Shown: piece after piece, positions 28,201 to 35,499 of the stretch | How the letters are laid out: every line of letters begins with the position of its first letter | How positions within the stretch are numbered: the stretch's first letter is position 1 | Assembly: GCA_030425185.1 (NCBI GenBank) | Contig: JAUIAU010000017.1 | Coordinates: 1-64,000, forward strand | DNA: 64,000 bases | Reading direction: 5' to 3' | From: Alphaproteobacteria bacterium | GTDB taxonomy: Bacteria; Pseudomonadota; Alphaproteobacteria; Rhodobacterales; Rhodobacteraceae | Program-made: the position numbers and the translations under genes | The notes under the pieces: model-generated | Told to the model about the DNA's origin: nothing | What the model saw: the letters and a program-made list of their open reading frames with translations, nothing else | Databases searched by the model: none

Positions 28201-29114
28201 CGCGCGGCATACTCGACCTTCGGCTCGATCCTGCAGGCCCCGCAGCGCAGGTCCGAGCCGAACCACGACACCACCAGCAGCGCCGAGCCGCAGTTCGGCA
28301 GCGCGCCCCGGAGCGCGTCCAGCGCCTCGGTGAAATCCGCCCGGCCCGAGGGCGTGTTGACGTTCACCGCCTCGTAGCGCCCCGGCCCCAGCTCCCGGGT
28401 GACCGGCGTGGTGGCCAGCGCGTATTCCCCGGTGCCCGGAATCAGCGCCACCCCGGGCACGAGGTCGGCCAGCGGCACATGCCCCTCCGCCTGCGCCCCG
28501 CGCTCCACCTCGAAGCTGAACTGCGGCACCCGGTTGCCGAACCGCCCGAGATCGAGGTCCTCGATCACCACGTAGGCGATCCCCCGGTAGCAGGGCGCGT
28601 TGCCCGCCCCCTCCACCGCCTCGATCTTCGGATCGGGCATCTGGTCCGCGTCGCCGTGATAGACCCGCAGCGTCAGGCTCTCGGGCGCGATCTCGGTGCC
28701 GTCGGCCCAGATCCGCCCGACCCGCCGCACCGGCCCCTCGCAGAGCGCCACCGCCAGGCTGACCGTGTAGCTCAGCTGCGTCACGCTGGGCTGGCGCGGC
28801 GCACCCTTGCCGCCGCCGCCCTCGGTGGTGCGGTGTTCGAGGAACCGCGACGCCCAGATCACGTGTCCGCCCAGCCGCATCGCGCCCCACAGGCGCGGCA
28901 CCGCCACGCCCTCGCCCGCGCCGGTCAGCCGGAACCGGTCCACCCGGCCGGTCTCGACCGGGTCCGCGCCCGCCCCCAGCAGCCGCGCATCCAGCGCCCG
29001 GCCCAGCGTGGCCCCCACCGCGCGCCCGATCACCGCCGAGGACAGCCCCAGCACCGAGCCGCCCATCGCCCCGCCGACCGCGGCCCCGACCGCCGAGAAA
29101 AGGATCGTCGCCAT
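25194..29114 (-). CDS. GTA megatron / host-specificity tail tip protein (g15)
   Basis: 1306 residues, the largest gene of the cluster. An N-terminal Gly/Ala-rich hydrophobic stretch (about 5-45) is followed by a baseplate domain. A TIM-barrel glycoside-hydrolase-like domain (GTA_TIM, about 400-700) contains ADWSEYFGYHPQDGSGDVLFPLDDLW, DFVGIDNYMPLTDWRD and KPIWFIEIGCAALDK, with Glu in a catalytic-type position. A phage-tail-like domain (about 750-1000) and beta-rich modules follow. In the R. capsulatus particle this protein forms the tip that touches the cell and probably degrades surface polysaccharide or peptidoglycan. Full length and uninterrupted. Confidence 0.92.
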   Translation of the reverse strand: MATILFSAVGAAVGGAMGGSVLGLSSAVIGRAVGATLGRALDARLLGAGADPVETGRVDRFRLTGAGEGVAVPRLWGAMRLGGHVIWASRFLEHRTTEGGGGKGAPRQPSVTQLSYTVSLAVALCEGPVRRVGRIWADGTEIAPESLTLRVYHGDADQMPDPKIEAVEGAGNAPCYRGIAYVVIEDLDLGRFGNRVPQFSFEVERGAQAEGHVPLADLVPGVALIPGTGEYALATTPVTRELGPGRYEAVNVNTPSGRADFTEALDALRGALPNCGSALLVVSWFGSDLRCGACRIEPKVEYAARDAAAMPWSVSGRGRAGCPEIGRLEDRPVYGGTPADAAVIEALRAMAAAGGPGVVYYPFILMEVMPGNGLGDPWSGAADQPVLPWRGRITLEAAPGRPGSPDGTAAAEAQVAAFFGTCRAADFGIGDGVVSYAGPEEWSYRRFILHQAALCAASGVTVDAFCIGSEMRGLTQIRGAGGSFPGVAGLCALADEVRALLGPGVKIGYAADWSEYFGYHPQDGSGDVLFPLDDLWAHPDIDFVGIDNYMPLTDWRDGTEHLDAGGGAVAVWDLAALKAGIEGGEGYDWYYADDAARTAQRRTPITDGAHGEDWVFRYKDLRGWWGSAHHPRLGGVRQAAPTAWVPEMKPIWFIEIGCAALDKATNQPNKFLDLLSSESALPVHSDGRRDDLIQARYLRAILEHWAEPGRNPVSSVYGGPMLDLGRTHVWAWDTRPWPAFPNNSALWADGVNHGRGHWLTGRTAAEELGAVILELCAAAGVPRNRVDVREVHGLVRGLTVATAGPARAVLQQLVVAHGLDVIEREGVLVFRTRRARPVIGIGPDDLVADARLDADVERSRAAEAEMAGRVRVSFTDAGGDYATRTAEAILPGDPGVGVADSEVPLALTVAEGRALAERWLAEARVARDGVRLAVPPSLAVGPGDLIRLEGDAALFRVDRVETTGARLLEGVRVEPSVWEPVESEEEAASLAAFVPPVPVLPLFLDLPVITGEEVPHAPHLAVAADPWPGAVQVWASGEDAGYAFERSIARGAVVGVTETALAAAAPGRWDRGPALRVRVTGGGLTARSTEQVLRGANLFAIGDGDPGGWELFQARDIVPVAPDLWELSGRLRGQLGSEPEMRAVRAAGSWVVALEAGLEQLTLAASARGYVRHYRIGPAGRGYDDPSYVHAAHAFEGRGLRPYAPAHLRGRRAGGDLAVSWVRRTRIDGDRWDAGEVPLGEAAELYRVEVSVGGAVRRVVEVGAPGWVYSAAMQAEDGIAGPFEVAVAQVSDRVGPGVPARRTFNG

Positions 29115-29117
29115 GCC

Positions 29118-29546
29118 TCAGTCCTCCCCGATGCCCGGATAGGCAAACCGCGCCACCACGCGCCGCGCCCAGGGCCCGCTCAGCGCGCTCTCGACCACGC
29201 CGTGCCCTTGCCACGCGTGAATGAACCGCCCCGTTCCGGTCTCGATGCCCAGGTGTTTCGCCACCGCGCCCGCCCGCATCCGGAACAGCAGCACCCGCCC
29301 CGGACCCGGCCCGGTCACCGGCACCATCAGCCGCAGCGCCGCGTCCCACAGCACCTCCGTGCCCTGCGCCTCGCCCCAGTCGGGGGTGTAGCGCGGGACA
29401 GTCCCGACCTCGGGACCGACCACCTCGCGCCACACCCCCCGGATCAGCCCGAGACAATCCGTCCCCGCGCCGCGCACGCTCGCCCCGTGCGCATACGGTG
29501 TCCCGAGCCAGCCCCGCGCCGCGGCCACCACCGCCGCGCCGGTCAC
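29118..29546 (-). CDS. GTA NlpC/P60-type cell-wall peptidase (g14)
   Basis: 142 residues. An NlpC/P60 fold with the catalytic Cys at C31 (GAGTDCLGLIRG), His at H98 (AVAKHLGIET) and a polar third residue at H110 (FIHAWQGHG). It would cut peptide stems of peptidoglycan to let the tail reach the inner membrane. Preceded by the hub gene with an ATGA overlap and followed 3 bp later by the megatron, matching the R. capsulatus order. No signal peptide, as expected for a structural particle component. Confidence 0.92.
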   Translation of the reverse strand: MTGAAVVAAARGWLGTPYAHGASVRGAGTDCLGLIRGVWREVVGPEVGTVPRYTPDWGEAQGTEVLWDAALRLMVPVTGPGPGRVLLFRMRAGAVAKHLGIETGTGRFIHAWQGHGVVESALSGPWARRVVARFAYPGIGED

Positions 29547-30436
29547 AGCGCCCCCCCGTCATGCACCCCGCCCGCCGCCGGGTAGCTCATCAGCCAGTCC
29601 TCGGACGGAAGATGCGGAAAGCCGCGGAAGTTGCTGAAATTTTGAAACTTTGCCTTGCAGGTCGCGGCCCGCTTGTCGCAGCCCGCCACCAGCCGCACCC
29701 GGTCGCCCGCCGCCACCGCCGCGCGCAGGCCCTGCCACAGCTCGACGACCCGGTCGCCCCCGGCGATCCGGTCCGCCTTCACGTGCCCCGACAGCCCCGC
29801 CGCCGCGCCGTCCAGCACCTCGACCCGGCCGCGCGTGAACCAGCCCGCCGCCACCCCCGCGACCGGGGCGAACCGCAGCACCCGGTCCTCCTCCGCCGCC
29901 GCCACGACCGCCTCGACCCGGTAGCCCGGCGCGCCCATGTCCACCCCGCAGGCCGCATCCCCCAGTACCGCCGCGCAATCGCGCTGGAAGACCCGGCCCA
30001 CCGGCTGGCCCAGCGCCTCCGCCGTGCCGCGCAGCTCGGCCCGGAACGCCGCCCCCGCCTCGGTGATCTCGCCCAGCGTGCCCCGGAACAGGATGCGCCG
30101 CGCCGCCGGATCGGCCCAGTTCACCTCCCACAGCGTCACCTCCGCCCCGTCATAGCGCCCCGCCCGCAGGTCCTCGGCCCGGATCGCGTCGTGGCTCAGC
30201 ACGCCCAGCGCCTCCGAGTTGTCGACCGCCAGCCCGTTCCCGGCCTGCAACGCCTGCGCCGTCATCCCGCCGTCCGCCGCGAACCGGACGCCCGCGAAGG
30301 ACAGCGCCGCGTCATGGTCGGTAAAGCCCAGCACCACCCCGTCGCGCCGCGCCACCGACCACGCCCGCGCGATGGTCGTCACCCCCGCCTCCAGCGCCGC
30401 CTGCAGGGCGGCCGCCTCTGCCGACAGCCCGCTCAT
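29543..30436 (-). CDS. GTA hub protein, DUF2163, with four-Cys iron-sulfur site (g13)
   Basis: 297 residues. The DUF2163 N-domain is followed by two pairs of cysteines, C154/C163 and C253/C260, the second in AGCDKRAATCKAKFQNFSNF. The phage-type motif FRGFPHLPSEDW comes next. In the R. capsulatus GTA the equivalent hub holds an iron-sulfur cluster, and the four Cys here fit that. The start at 30436 overlaps the g12 stop by ATGA. The C-terminus (residues 285-297) is a short Gly-rich tail. Confidence 0.9.
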   Translation of the reverse strand: MSGLSAEAAALQAALEAGVTTIARAWSVARRDGVVLGFTDHDAALSFAGVRFAADGGMTAQALQAGNGLAVDNSEALGVLSHDAIRAEDLRAGRYDGAEVTLWEVNWADPAARRILFRGTLGEITEAGAAFRAELRGTAEALGQPVGRVFQRDCAAVLGDAACGVDMGAPGYRVEAVVAAAEEDRVLRFAPVAGVAAGWFTRGRVEVLDGAAAGLSGHVKADRIAGGDRVVELWQGLRAAVAAGDRVRLVAGCDKRAATCKAKFQNFSNFRGFPHLPSEDWLMSYPAAGGVHDGGAL

Positions 30437-31062
30437 GCCCGCACCTCGATCACCGGCACGTTCGGCATGTCGCCCGCCTGGAACGACGCCACCGACACCT
30501 GCACCCGGTCGGTGTCGAACCGGACCGGCACGTCGAACTCGAAGCCCGCCGTCACCCGCGCGCCCGGCCCCGGCGGGTCCGTGAAGGTCACGACGCCCGT
30601 CGCGCAATCGACCGTCCAGTGCAGCGTCTCGACCAGCGGCACACCGTTCACGCCGACCCGCACGCTGCCCGCCACCGGCTTCACGATCGGGCGCAGGTAG
30701 GCCCCTTCGCCCGACCCGTAGCGCTTGCCCAGCGCAAACCCCGCGGTCGCCCCGTCCCCGGTCCCGATCTCCTGGTCTTCGAAGGCCACCGCGCGCGAGG
30801 GCGCGCAGGACTTGTAGTCGGACCAGTCCTTCCAGCGGAACCCGTGCAACTGCCCGCGCCGCGCCTCGAAGAACGCCACGAGATCGGCGATGTCGTCGAG
30901 GCTCCTGAGCCCCAGCCCCGCATCGTAGCGCCGCCGCGCATGGGCCCAGGGCGTGTTGCGGGCCTCGTGCCCGTTGGCCAGCGTCACCACCTCGGTGCGC
31001 CGCTCGGGCCCGCCGACCGACCCGAAGCTCAGGTTGGCCGGAAACCGGATCTCGTGAAACAT
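30433..31062 (-). CDS. GTA distal tail protein, DUF2460 (g12)
   Basis: 209 residues. DUF2460 features: FHEIRFPANLSFGSVGGPERRTEVVTLANG at the N-terminus (here split around residue 20), WAHARRRYDAGLGLRSLDDI, then FFEARRGQLHGFRWKDWSDYKS and the C-terminal EFDVPVRFDTDRV segment. It forms the ring at the end of the tail tube that joins it to the baseplate hub. Preceded 31 bp upstream by the tape measure stop. Confidence 0.92.
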   Translation of the reverse strand: MFHEIRFPANLSFGSVGGPERRTEVVTLANGHEARNTPWAHARRRYDAGLGLRSLDDIADLVAFFEARRGQLHGFRWKDWSDYKSCAPSRAVAFEDQEIGTGDGATAGFALGKRYGSGEGAYLRPIVKPVAGSVRVGVNGVPLVETLHWTVDCATGVVTFTDPPGPGARVTAGFEFDVPVRFDTDRVQVSVASFQAGDMPNVPVIEVRA

Positions 31063-31093
31063 CGCGTCCCCCAGAACGTCAGGATCGGAAAAC

Positions 31094-31741
31094 TCAGCGG
31101 TTGCGCGCCCCGCGCGCCAGCGCCCGGCTCATCTCGGCGGCGATCTGGCTGCGCGAGCGGCGGAACCCCTCGGCATCGGGCGTCTGGATATGCATCACCA
31201 CCGACACCGGCCGCCCGCCGCCGCCACCCGCCTGCACCCCCAGCCGCCCGTCCGCGCCGCGCGCCAGCGGCAGGATCGTCTCCGGTCCCGCCTCGCCCAT
31301 CAGCCCGGTCGCCCCGCGCATCGGAAAGGTCGTGGGTGCCGTGACCACGCCGCCCTTGGCGAACGGCATCACCCGCCCCTGCACGAAGGCCCCGCCCTGC
31401 GCGAAGGGCAGAACAGCGCCCATCAACCCGTTGATCCCGTTGGCAATCGTCGAGCCCAGCGCGTTCTGCACCGGGCGCAGCGCCACGTCATAGGCGGCGT
31501 CCGCCATCGACAGCGCGACCTGCCGCAGCGCGTCCGACAGGCTCGCGCCATCCAGCAGCACCGCGTCGAAGGCGCCCTTCAGCCCGCTGCCGATCCGCGC
31601 CGACAGCGTGCCCACCTCGCGCCCGGTGTAGAGCATCTGCTCGCGCATCCGCCCCAGTTCGGCGTCGAAGGCCGCCGTCATCCGCGCCGCCTCGTCGAGC
31701 CCCGCGCCGAGACCCGCCAGCCCGTCCTCGAACTCGCTCAT
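31094..31741 (-). CDS. GTA short tape measure protein (g11)
   Basis: 215 residues. An N-terminal helical part (about 5-60), then SLSDALRQVALSMADAAYDVAL, the Gly-rich hydrophobic stretch GINGLMGAVLPFAQGGAFV (about 103-121) and a tail-chaperone-like end (VVMHIQTPDAEGFRRSRSQIAAEMSRALARG). Tape measures set tail length, and this one is far shorter than those of siphophages (often 700 or more), consistent with the short GTA tail. The start overlaps the g10.1 stop by ATGA. Confidence 0.9.
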   Translation of the reverse strand: MSEFEDGLAGLGAGLDEAARMTAAFDAELGRMREQMLYTGREVGTLSARIGSGLKGAFDAVLLDGASLSDALRQVALSMADAAYDVALRPVQNALGSTIANGINGLMGAVLPFAQGGAFVQGRVMPFAKGGVVTAPTTFPMRGATGLMGEAGPETILPLARGADGRLGVQAGGGGGRPVSVVMHIQTPDAEGFRRSRSQIAAEMSRALARGARNR

Positions 31742-31941
31742 GTCCTCTCCCCCGTGTCAGGAAATGCCGCCGCGAGGGCGGCCAGCCGCGCGCGCCCCAT
31801 TGGGGCCTCGCGCGCGGCCTGTCCGGTCATCACCAGAAGCTCGGCCGGGGTCAGGTCCCAGAAGACGCGCGGCTCCAGCCGCAGCCCCAGCAGTCCCAGC
31901 CGCATCAGCCCCGGCCAGTCGAGCCCGCGCCCCTCCGCCAT
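31738..31941 (-). CDS. GTA tail assembly chaperone, short (g10.1)
   Basis: 67 residues. Contains LDWPGLMRLGLLGLRLEPRVFWDLTPAEL, the signature of the small phage/GTA tail assembly chaperone family (here broken around residue 25), then LLVMTGQ. Situated between g10 and the tape measure, where phages place the second chaperone. A Met 12 codons later is a weaker alternative start. No programmed frameshift joins it to g10: the genes are separate, with g10.1 starting 4 bp after the g10 stop. Confidence 0.85.
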   Translation of the reverse strand: MAEGRGLDWPGLMRLGLLGLRLEPRVFWDLTPAELLVMTGQAAREAPMGRARLAALAAAFPDTGERT

Positions 31942-31945
31942 GCCC

Positions 31946-32275
31946 TCACTCCGGCACGGTAAAGGCCGCCGCCAGCAGCGCCGCCGCCAGCAGCGCCGCC
32001 GCCGCGCGCGCCGCCGCCACCGGCCCGCCCGCGATCTCGGCCCCGGCCAGACGGGCGGCGTCGCCCTCCCAGCCGCCGCCGCGCAGGCCCGCCGCCAGCA
32101 GCGCCAGCACGTCCGCCGCCCGCGCCCGGCCGCCCTCGAACCGCTCGACCAGCGCGATCAGGCTCTCGGCCTCCAGCGCCGCCTCCAGTTCCGCCAGCGC
32201 GCCCAGCGTCAGCCGCATCGCGCGCCGCTCGCCATCGACCACCAGCGCCACCTCGCCGCGCCACGGGTTCGCCAT
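31946..32275 (-). CDS. GTA tail tube assembly chaperone (g10, GTA TAC-like)
   Basis: 109 residues. MANPWRGEVALVVDGERRAMRL at the N-terminus (GTA TAC family start), then LGALAELEAAL and a very Ala/Leu-rich C-terminal half. It is the first chaperone coating the tape measure during tail assembly. The start chosen is the ATG at 32273-32275, which gives the family N-terminus; a GTG six codons upstream overlaps the g9 stop (GTGA) and could add MTGAGT. Confidence 0.85.
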   Translation of the reverse strand: MANPWRGEVALVVDGERRAMRLTLGALAELEAALEAESLIALVERFEGGRARAADVLALLAAGLRGGGWEGDAARLAGAEIAGGPVAAARAAAALLAAALLAAAFTVPE

Positions 32276-32289
32276 TGTCCCTGCCCCCG

Positions 32290-32703
32290 TCACAGCGGGT
32301 TGAACGCCAGCGCACCCGCCGATGCCAGCGCCAGCTCGTAGGTGGCCTCGCCGTCATGGCTGCCCGCGTACTCGATCGAGGTGATCAGGAACCGCCCCTG
32401 CACGATCCCGAAATCCGGGATGATGACCTGGAACTCCGGCGTCGCCCCGTCGAAGAAGATCTGCCGCGCCCGCTCGTCGGTGCTCTCGTCGCGGAACACC
32501 CCCGCGCCCGAGATCGCCGCCGACTTGACGCCCGCCCCCGCCAGCAGCTCGCGCCAGCCCCCCGCCGATTCCAGCGAGGTCACGTCCACCGTCTCCGCAT
32601 TGAAGCTGATCCGGGTCGCGCGCAGGCCCGCCACGGTCTCGAACTGCCCCGCGCCCGACAGGTCGAGCTTCAGGAGCAGGTCCTTGCCTTTCTGAACCGC
32701 CAT
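32290..32703 (-). CDS. GTA major tail tube protein (g9)
   Basis: 137 residues. Begins MAVQKGKDLLLKLDLSG and contains FETVAGLRATRISFNAETVDVTSLES (split near 25), typical of the TP901-1-type tail tube family, then FDGATPEFQVIIPDFGIVQGRFLITSIEYAGSHD (split near residue 100). Hexamers stack to make the tail tube. AGGAGGA lies upstream of the ATG. Confidence 0.93.
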   Translation of the reverse strand: MAVQKGKDLLLKLDLSGAGQFETVAGLRATRISFNAETVDVTSLESAGGWRELLAGAGVKSAAISGAGVFRDESTDERARQIFFDGATPEFQVIIPDFGIVQGRFLITSIEYAGSHDGEATYELALASAGALAFNPL

Positions 32704-32741
32704 CCCGGTCCTCCTTTTCTGCCAGAAAACGTCCCCTCCGG

Positions 32742-33149
32742 TTACAGGCCCACGAGGGCCCGCACCGTCACATCCACCCGCCGCGCCGCGCCGTCCGGCG
32801 TCCGCTCCGCCCGGATCCAGCGCAGCCCCAGCGCTGCCGTCACGCCGCCGCCGAGGTCGATCTCCGCCCCCGCCAGCGCCTCCGCGATCGCCACCGCCGC
32901 GCCCTTGGCCTGCGCGAAGCCCGCCGCCGTCGAATGCACCCGGATCGTCAGGTCGCTCCGCGCCACCGCGCCGCCCGCGTCCGCCGCGATCCGCAGCCGC
33001 TCGGGCCCGATCACCGCGTAGGTCTCCGGCAGCGCCCCCGAGGGCAGCGCGTCATGCACCGCCCCCGGCAGCAGCGCCTGCACCCCCGCGTCCGCCTGCA
33101 ACCGCGCGAAGACCGCGCCCTGCAGGTCCGCCAGTCCGCTCATGTCCAT
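32742..33149 (-). CDS. GTA tail terminator, DUF3168 (g8)
   Basis: 135 residues. DUF3168 motifs: LQGAVFARLQADAGVQALL, VHDALPSGALPETYAVIGPE and the C-terminal RRVDVTVRAL. A ring of this protein caps the tail and joins it to the neck. The start may be this ATG or the in-frame Met two codons later. A 38-bp gap separates it from g9. Confidence 0.9.
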   Translation of the reverse strand: MDMSGLADLQGAVFARLQADAGVQALLPGAVHDALPSGALPETYAVIGPERLRIAADAGGAVARSDLTIRVHSTAAGFAQAKGAAVAIAEALAGAEIDLGGGVTAALGLRWIRAERTPDGAARRVDVTVRALVGL

Positions 33150-33177
33150 CGGCCTTGCCCCCTGGTCCGCCCCGGCC

Positions 33178-33519
33178 TCAGGCCGGGCGCTCCTCGATCG
33201 CGGTGCAGCTCAGCGTGCGCCCCGCCGCGTCCCGCTCCGCCACCGCCACGATCCGGTAGAGCCGCGTGCCCTCGCGGAACCGCTGGCCCGGGCGCGGCCG
33301 GTCCGGCGCGCCCTCCGGCGCCCCGCGCACCACGATCTCCAGCGCCAGCCGCGCCGCCTCGCCGCCGCCGCGCGTCACCGCCCGGCCGGTGCGCGCCTTC
33401 ACCGCCGCCCAGAGCGTGCCCAGCCCGACCCAGGTCACCGCCAGCCCGCCCGCGCCGTCGCCGGTCTCGACCGGCGTCTCCAGCACGAGGGGCCGGTTCA
33501 GCCCCAGCCCCAGGCTCAT
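33178..33519 (-). CDS. GTA head-tail connector/stopper (g7)
   Basis: 113 residues. The sequence LGLNRPLVLETPVETGDGAGG then LGTLWAAVKARTGRAVTRGGGEAARL, VRGAPEGAPDRPRPGQRFREG and YRIVAVAERDAAGRTLSCTAIEE matches the phage head-tail adaptor family (SPP1 gp16 type), with the C-terminal CxxxE typical of the group. The ATG overlaps the g6 stop (ATGA). Confidence 0.88.
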   Translation of the reverse strand: MSLGLGLNRPLVLETPVETGDGAGGLAVTWVGLGTLWAAVKARTGRAVTRGGGEAARLALEIVVRGAPEGAPDRPRPGQRFREGTRLYRIVAVAERDAAGRTLSCTAIEERPA

Positions 33520-34079
33520 AGCGCCGCCCCCAGCCGCACCGGCCGCCACGGCGCCAGCAGCGCCTCGACCCCCGGCAGCACGCCCGCCGACCCGTCGCGC
33601 CCCTCGTAGAGACCCGCCGCCTGCATCAGCACCGCCGCCGCCAGGTCCGCCGGCACGCCCGCCCAGTCCGTGCCGTGCCCCGCCGTCAGGTCGATCTCGA
33701 TCCGCCCGCCCGGCGGCACCACCGGGAAGAGCCCGCGCGCCACCAGCCGCCGCCCGTCGGGCGCCAGCCCCCAGCCCGCCAGCGGCACCGCGGCCTCCGC
33801 GCTGTCGACCAGCCGCACCGCCTCGACGCTGACCACCGGCGCGACCGGCAGCACGATCTCGGCCCGGTCGCGCAGGCCGCCCCGGCTGACCCGGAACCCG
33901 CGCCGCAGCACGATCACGCCCAGCCGCCGCTCGATCAGCGCCAGGCTCGCACGCAGGCACCCCTCCAGCACCCCGTCCTGCACCGTCTCGGTGCCGAACC
34001 CCGTCCCCAGCCGCAAATGATCCCGGAACGCCGCCAGCGGCAGCACCGCGCCCGCCAGCGGGCTCAATTCGCTCAGCAT
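33516..34079 (-). CDS. GTA head-tail adaptor (g6)
   Basis: 187 residues. LAAFRDHLRLGTGF near the N-terminus, VLEGCLRASLALIERRLG and the C-terminal DWAGVPADLAAAVLMQAAGLYEGRDG are typical of phiE125 gp8 / phage gp6-type connector proteins that line the portal exit. It follows the capsid gene after a 144-bp non-coding gap, unusual in this otherwise overlapped operon. Confidence 0.9.
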   Translation of the reverse strand: MLSELSPLAGAVLPLAAFRDHLRLGTGFGTETVQDGVLEGCLRASLALIERRLGVIVLRRGFRVSRGGLRDRAEIVLPVAPVVSVEAVRLVDSAEAAVPLAGWGLAPDGRRLVARGLFPVVPPGGRIEIDLTAGHGTDWAGVPADLAAAVLMQAAGLYEGRDGSAGVLPGVEALLAPWRPVRLGAAL

Positions 34080-34106
34080 CGACCTGTCTCCTTGGAAATC
34101 CGCAAA

Positions 34107-34177
34107 GGGCGCGCGCGCGGGACGACCCCGCTCGAACGGAGGGAACAGCTAGACACGACCGCCCCCGCGCGCGCCCC
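34107..34177 (-). terminator. Hairpin between capsid gene and g6 (possible attenuator)
   Basis: In the only sizeable gap of the GTA operon, GGGCGCGCGCGCGGG (34107-34121) can pair with CCCGCGCGCGCCC-type sequence at 34164-34176, about 13 bp with one register slip. On the minus strand the 3' arm is followed by TTT. The loop is about 40 nt, so it is a weak terminator at best, but it could reduce read-through after the capsid gene or protect the capsid mRNA end. Confidence 0.35.
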
Positions 34178-34223
34178 GGACCGGACCGTCAGGCCCGGCC
34201 CGCCGTCAGCCCGCGACCGCCCC

Positions 34224-35468
34224 TCAGGCCGCCGCGAACTTCAGGATCTTGATCGCCGCGAAATCGCTGACATCGCCGCCGACGCGCTTGCTGGCGTAGA
34301 ACAGCACATGCGGCTTGGCCGAGTAGGGATCGCGCAGGATGCGGATGTCGGGACGCTCGGCGATGGTGTAGCCCGCCTCGAAATCCCCGAAGAGCACCGC
34401 CGCCGCCCCGGTGGCGATGTCCGGCATGTCCTCCGAGATCAGCACCGGGTAGCCCAGCAGGCGCGCGGGCTCGCCCGCCGCCAGCCCGTCCGACCACAGG
34501 AAGCGCCCGTCGGCATCCTTCAGCTTGCGCACCGTGCCCGCGGTCTTCGAGTTCATCACGAAGGACGCGTTGGCGCGGTAGCGCGCGCCCAGCGCATAGA
34601 CCAGATCGACCAGCGCATCCGCCGGGTCCGTGGCGGCAAAGGCGCCGTCCGCCCCCGTCGCGACATAGCCGACCGAGCCCCAGGTCCACGCCCCGTTCGC
34701 CACCTGCGGATGGGCCAGCACGCCCTTCGGCTTGTCGATGCCGTCGCCGGTCAGGAACGAGGCCGCCTCGGCCCGCGCGAACTTCTCCGCGATCCGCGCC
34801 GCCAGCCAGCCCTCGATGTCGAAGGCCGCGTCGTCGAGCAGCCGCTGGCTCGCCTTCGGCAGCGCCGACAGCTCGTGCAGCGGAATGCTGATCCGGTCGA
34901 TCTGCGGGGTGTCGGTCTCGGTCAGCGCCGCCGTCTCCGAGGCCCAGCCCGAGCCGATGTCGCTGTGATCGACCAGCACGTCGTAGGACGTCGCCTCGAC
35001 GCTGACGACCTGCGCCACCGCGCGCAGCGAGGCCATGCCGCGCATCACCGACTTCACCGTGTCGGCGGTCTGCGGATCGACGAGGTAGCCGCCCTCCGCC
35101 GCCACCGCCGAGGACAGCGCCTTGCCCTCCAGCGCGAGGCCGCGCAGCGCATCGTCATCGCCCGAGCGCAGGTAGGCCGCGAAGGCCTTCTGGTGCGGCG
35201 CGGCGGGCTCGGCCGCCCCCGACAGGACGGGACGCCCGGCGGCCATCCCGGTGGAAATCATCGTCTTGCGGTCCAGCATCGACAGTCGCGCCTCCTGCGC
35301 CTTCAGTTTGGTCTGAAATTCGGCCTGCATGGCCTTGATGTCGCTCGCCAATCCGGCCAGCGCCCGCACCACGCCCGCGCGCGGGTCAGCGCCCGCCGCC
35401 GGGGTGGACTTGGTCTCGGTCCGGGACACGCCGTCCCCGGCCCGGGGCATCGCCTCGGGGGTCTGCAT
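34224..35468 (-). CDS. GTA major capsid protein, HK97 fold (g5)
   Basis: 414 residues. An N-terminal scaffold-like part (about 1-100) includes a coiled segment (ALAGLASDIKAMQAEFQTKL) that the protease would remove. The HK97 body carries GGYLVDPQTADTVKSVMRG, IDRISIPLHELSALPKASQRLLDD (split), FLTGDGIDKPKGVLAHPQV and the end AGYTIAERPDIRILRDPYSAKP. It builds the small GTA head. AAGGAG lies 6 bp upstream of the ATG at 35466-35468. Confidence 0.94.
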   Translation of the reverse strand: MQTPEAMPRAGDGVSRTETKSTPAAGADPRAGVVRALAGLASDIKAMQAEFQTKLKAQEARLSMLDRKTMISTGMAAGRPVLSGAAEPAAPHQKAFAAYLRSGDDDALRGLALEGKALSSAVAAEGGYLVDPQTADTVKSVMRGMASLRAVAQVVSVEATSYDVLVDHSDIGSGWASETAALTETDTPQIDRISIPLHELSALPKASQRLLDDAAFDIEGWLAARIAEKFARAEAASFLTGDGIDKPKGVLAHPQVANGAWTWGSVGYVATGADGAFAATDPADALVDLVYALGARYRANASFVMNSKTAGTVRKLKDADGRFLWSDGLAAGEPARLLGYPVLISEDMPDIATGAAAVLFGDFEAGYTIAERPDIRILRDPYSAKPHVLFYASKRVGGDVSDFAAIKILKFAAA

Positions 35469-35499
35469 AACATGCTCCTTTCGCTTGCTCCGGACCCGG

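Noticed and set aside
24825-29585. An open plus-strand frame of about 1586 codons opposite g15 and g14
   Set aside because: It is Pro/Arg/His-rich, has no domain, and exactly mirrors the coding strand of g15/g14; in DNA this GC-rich the opposite frame rarely meets a stop.
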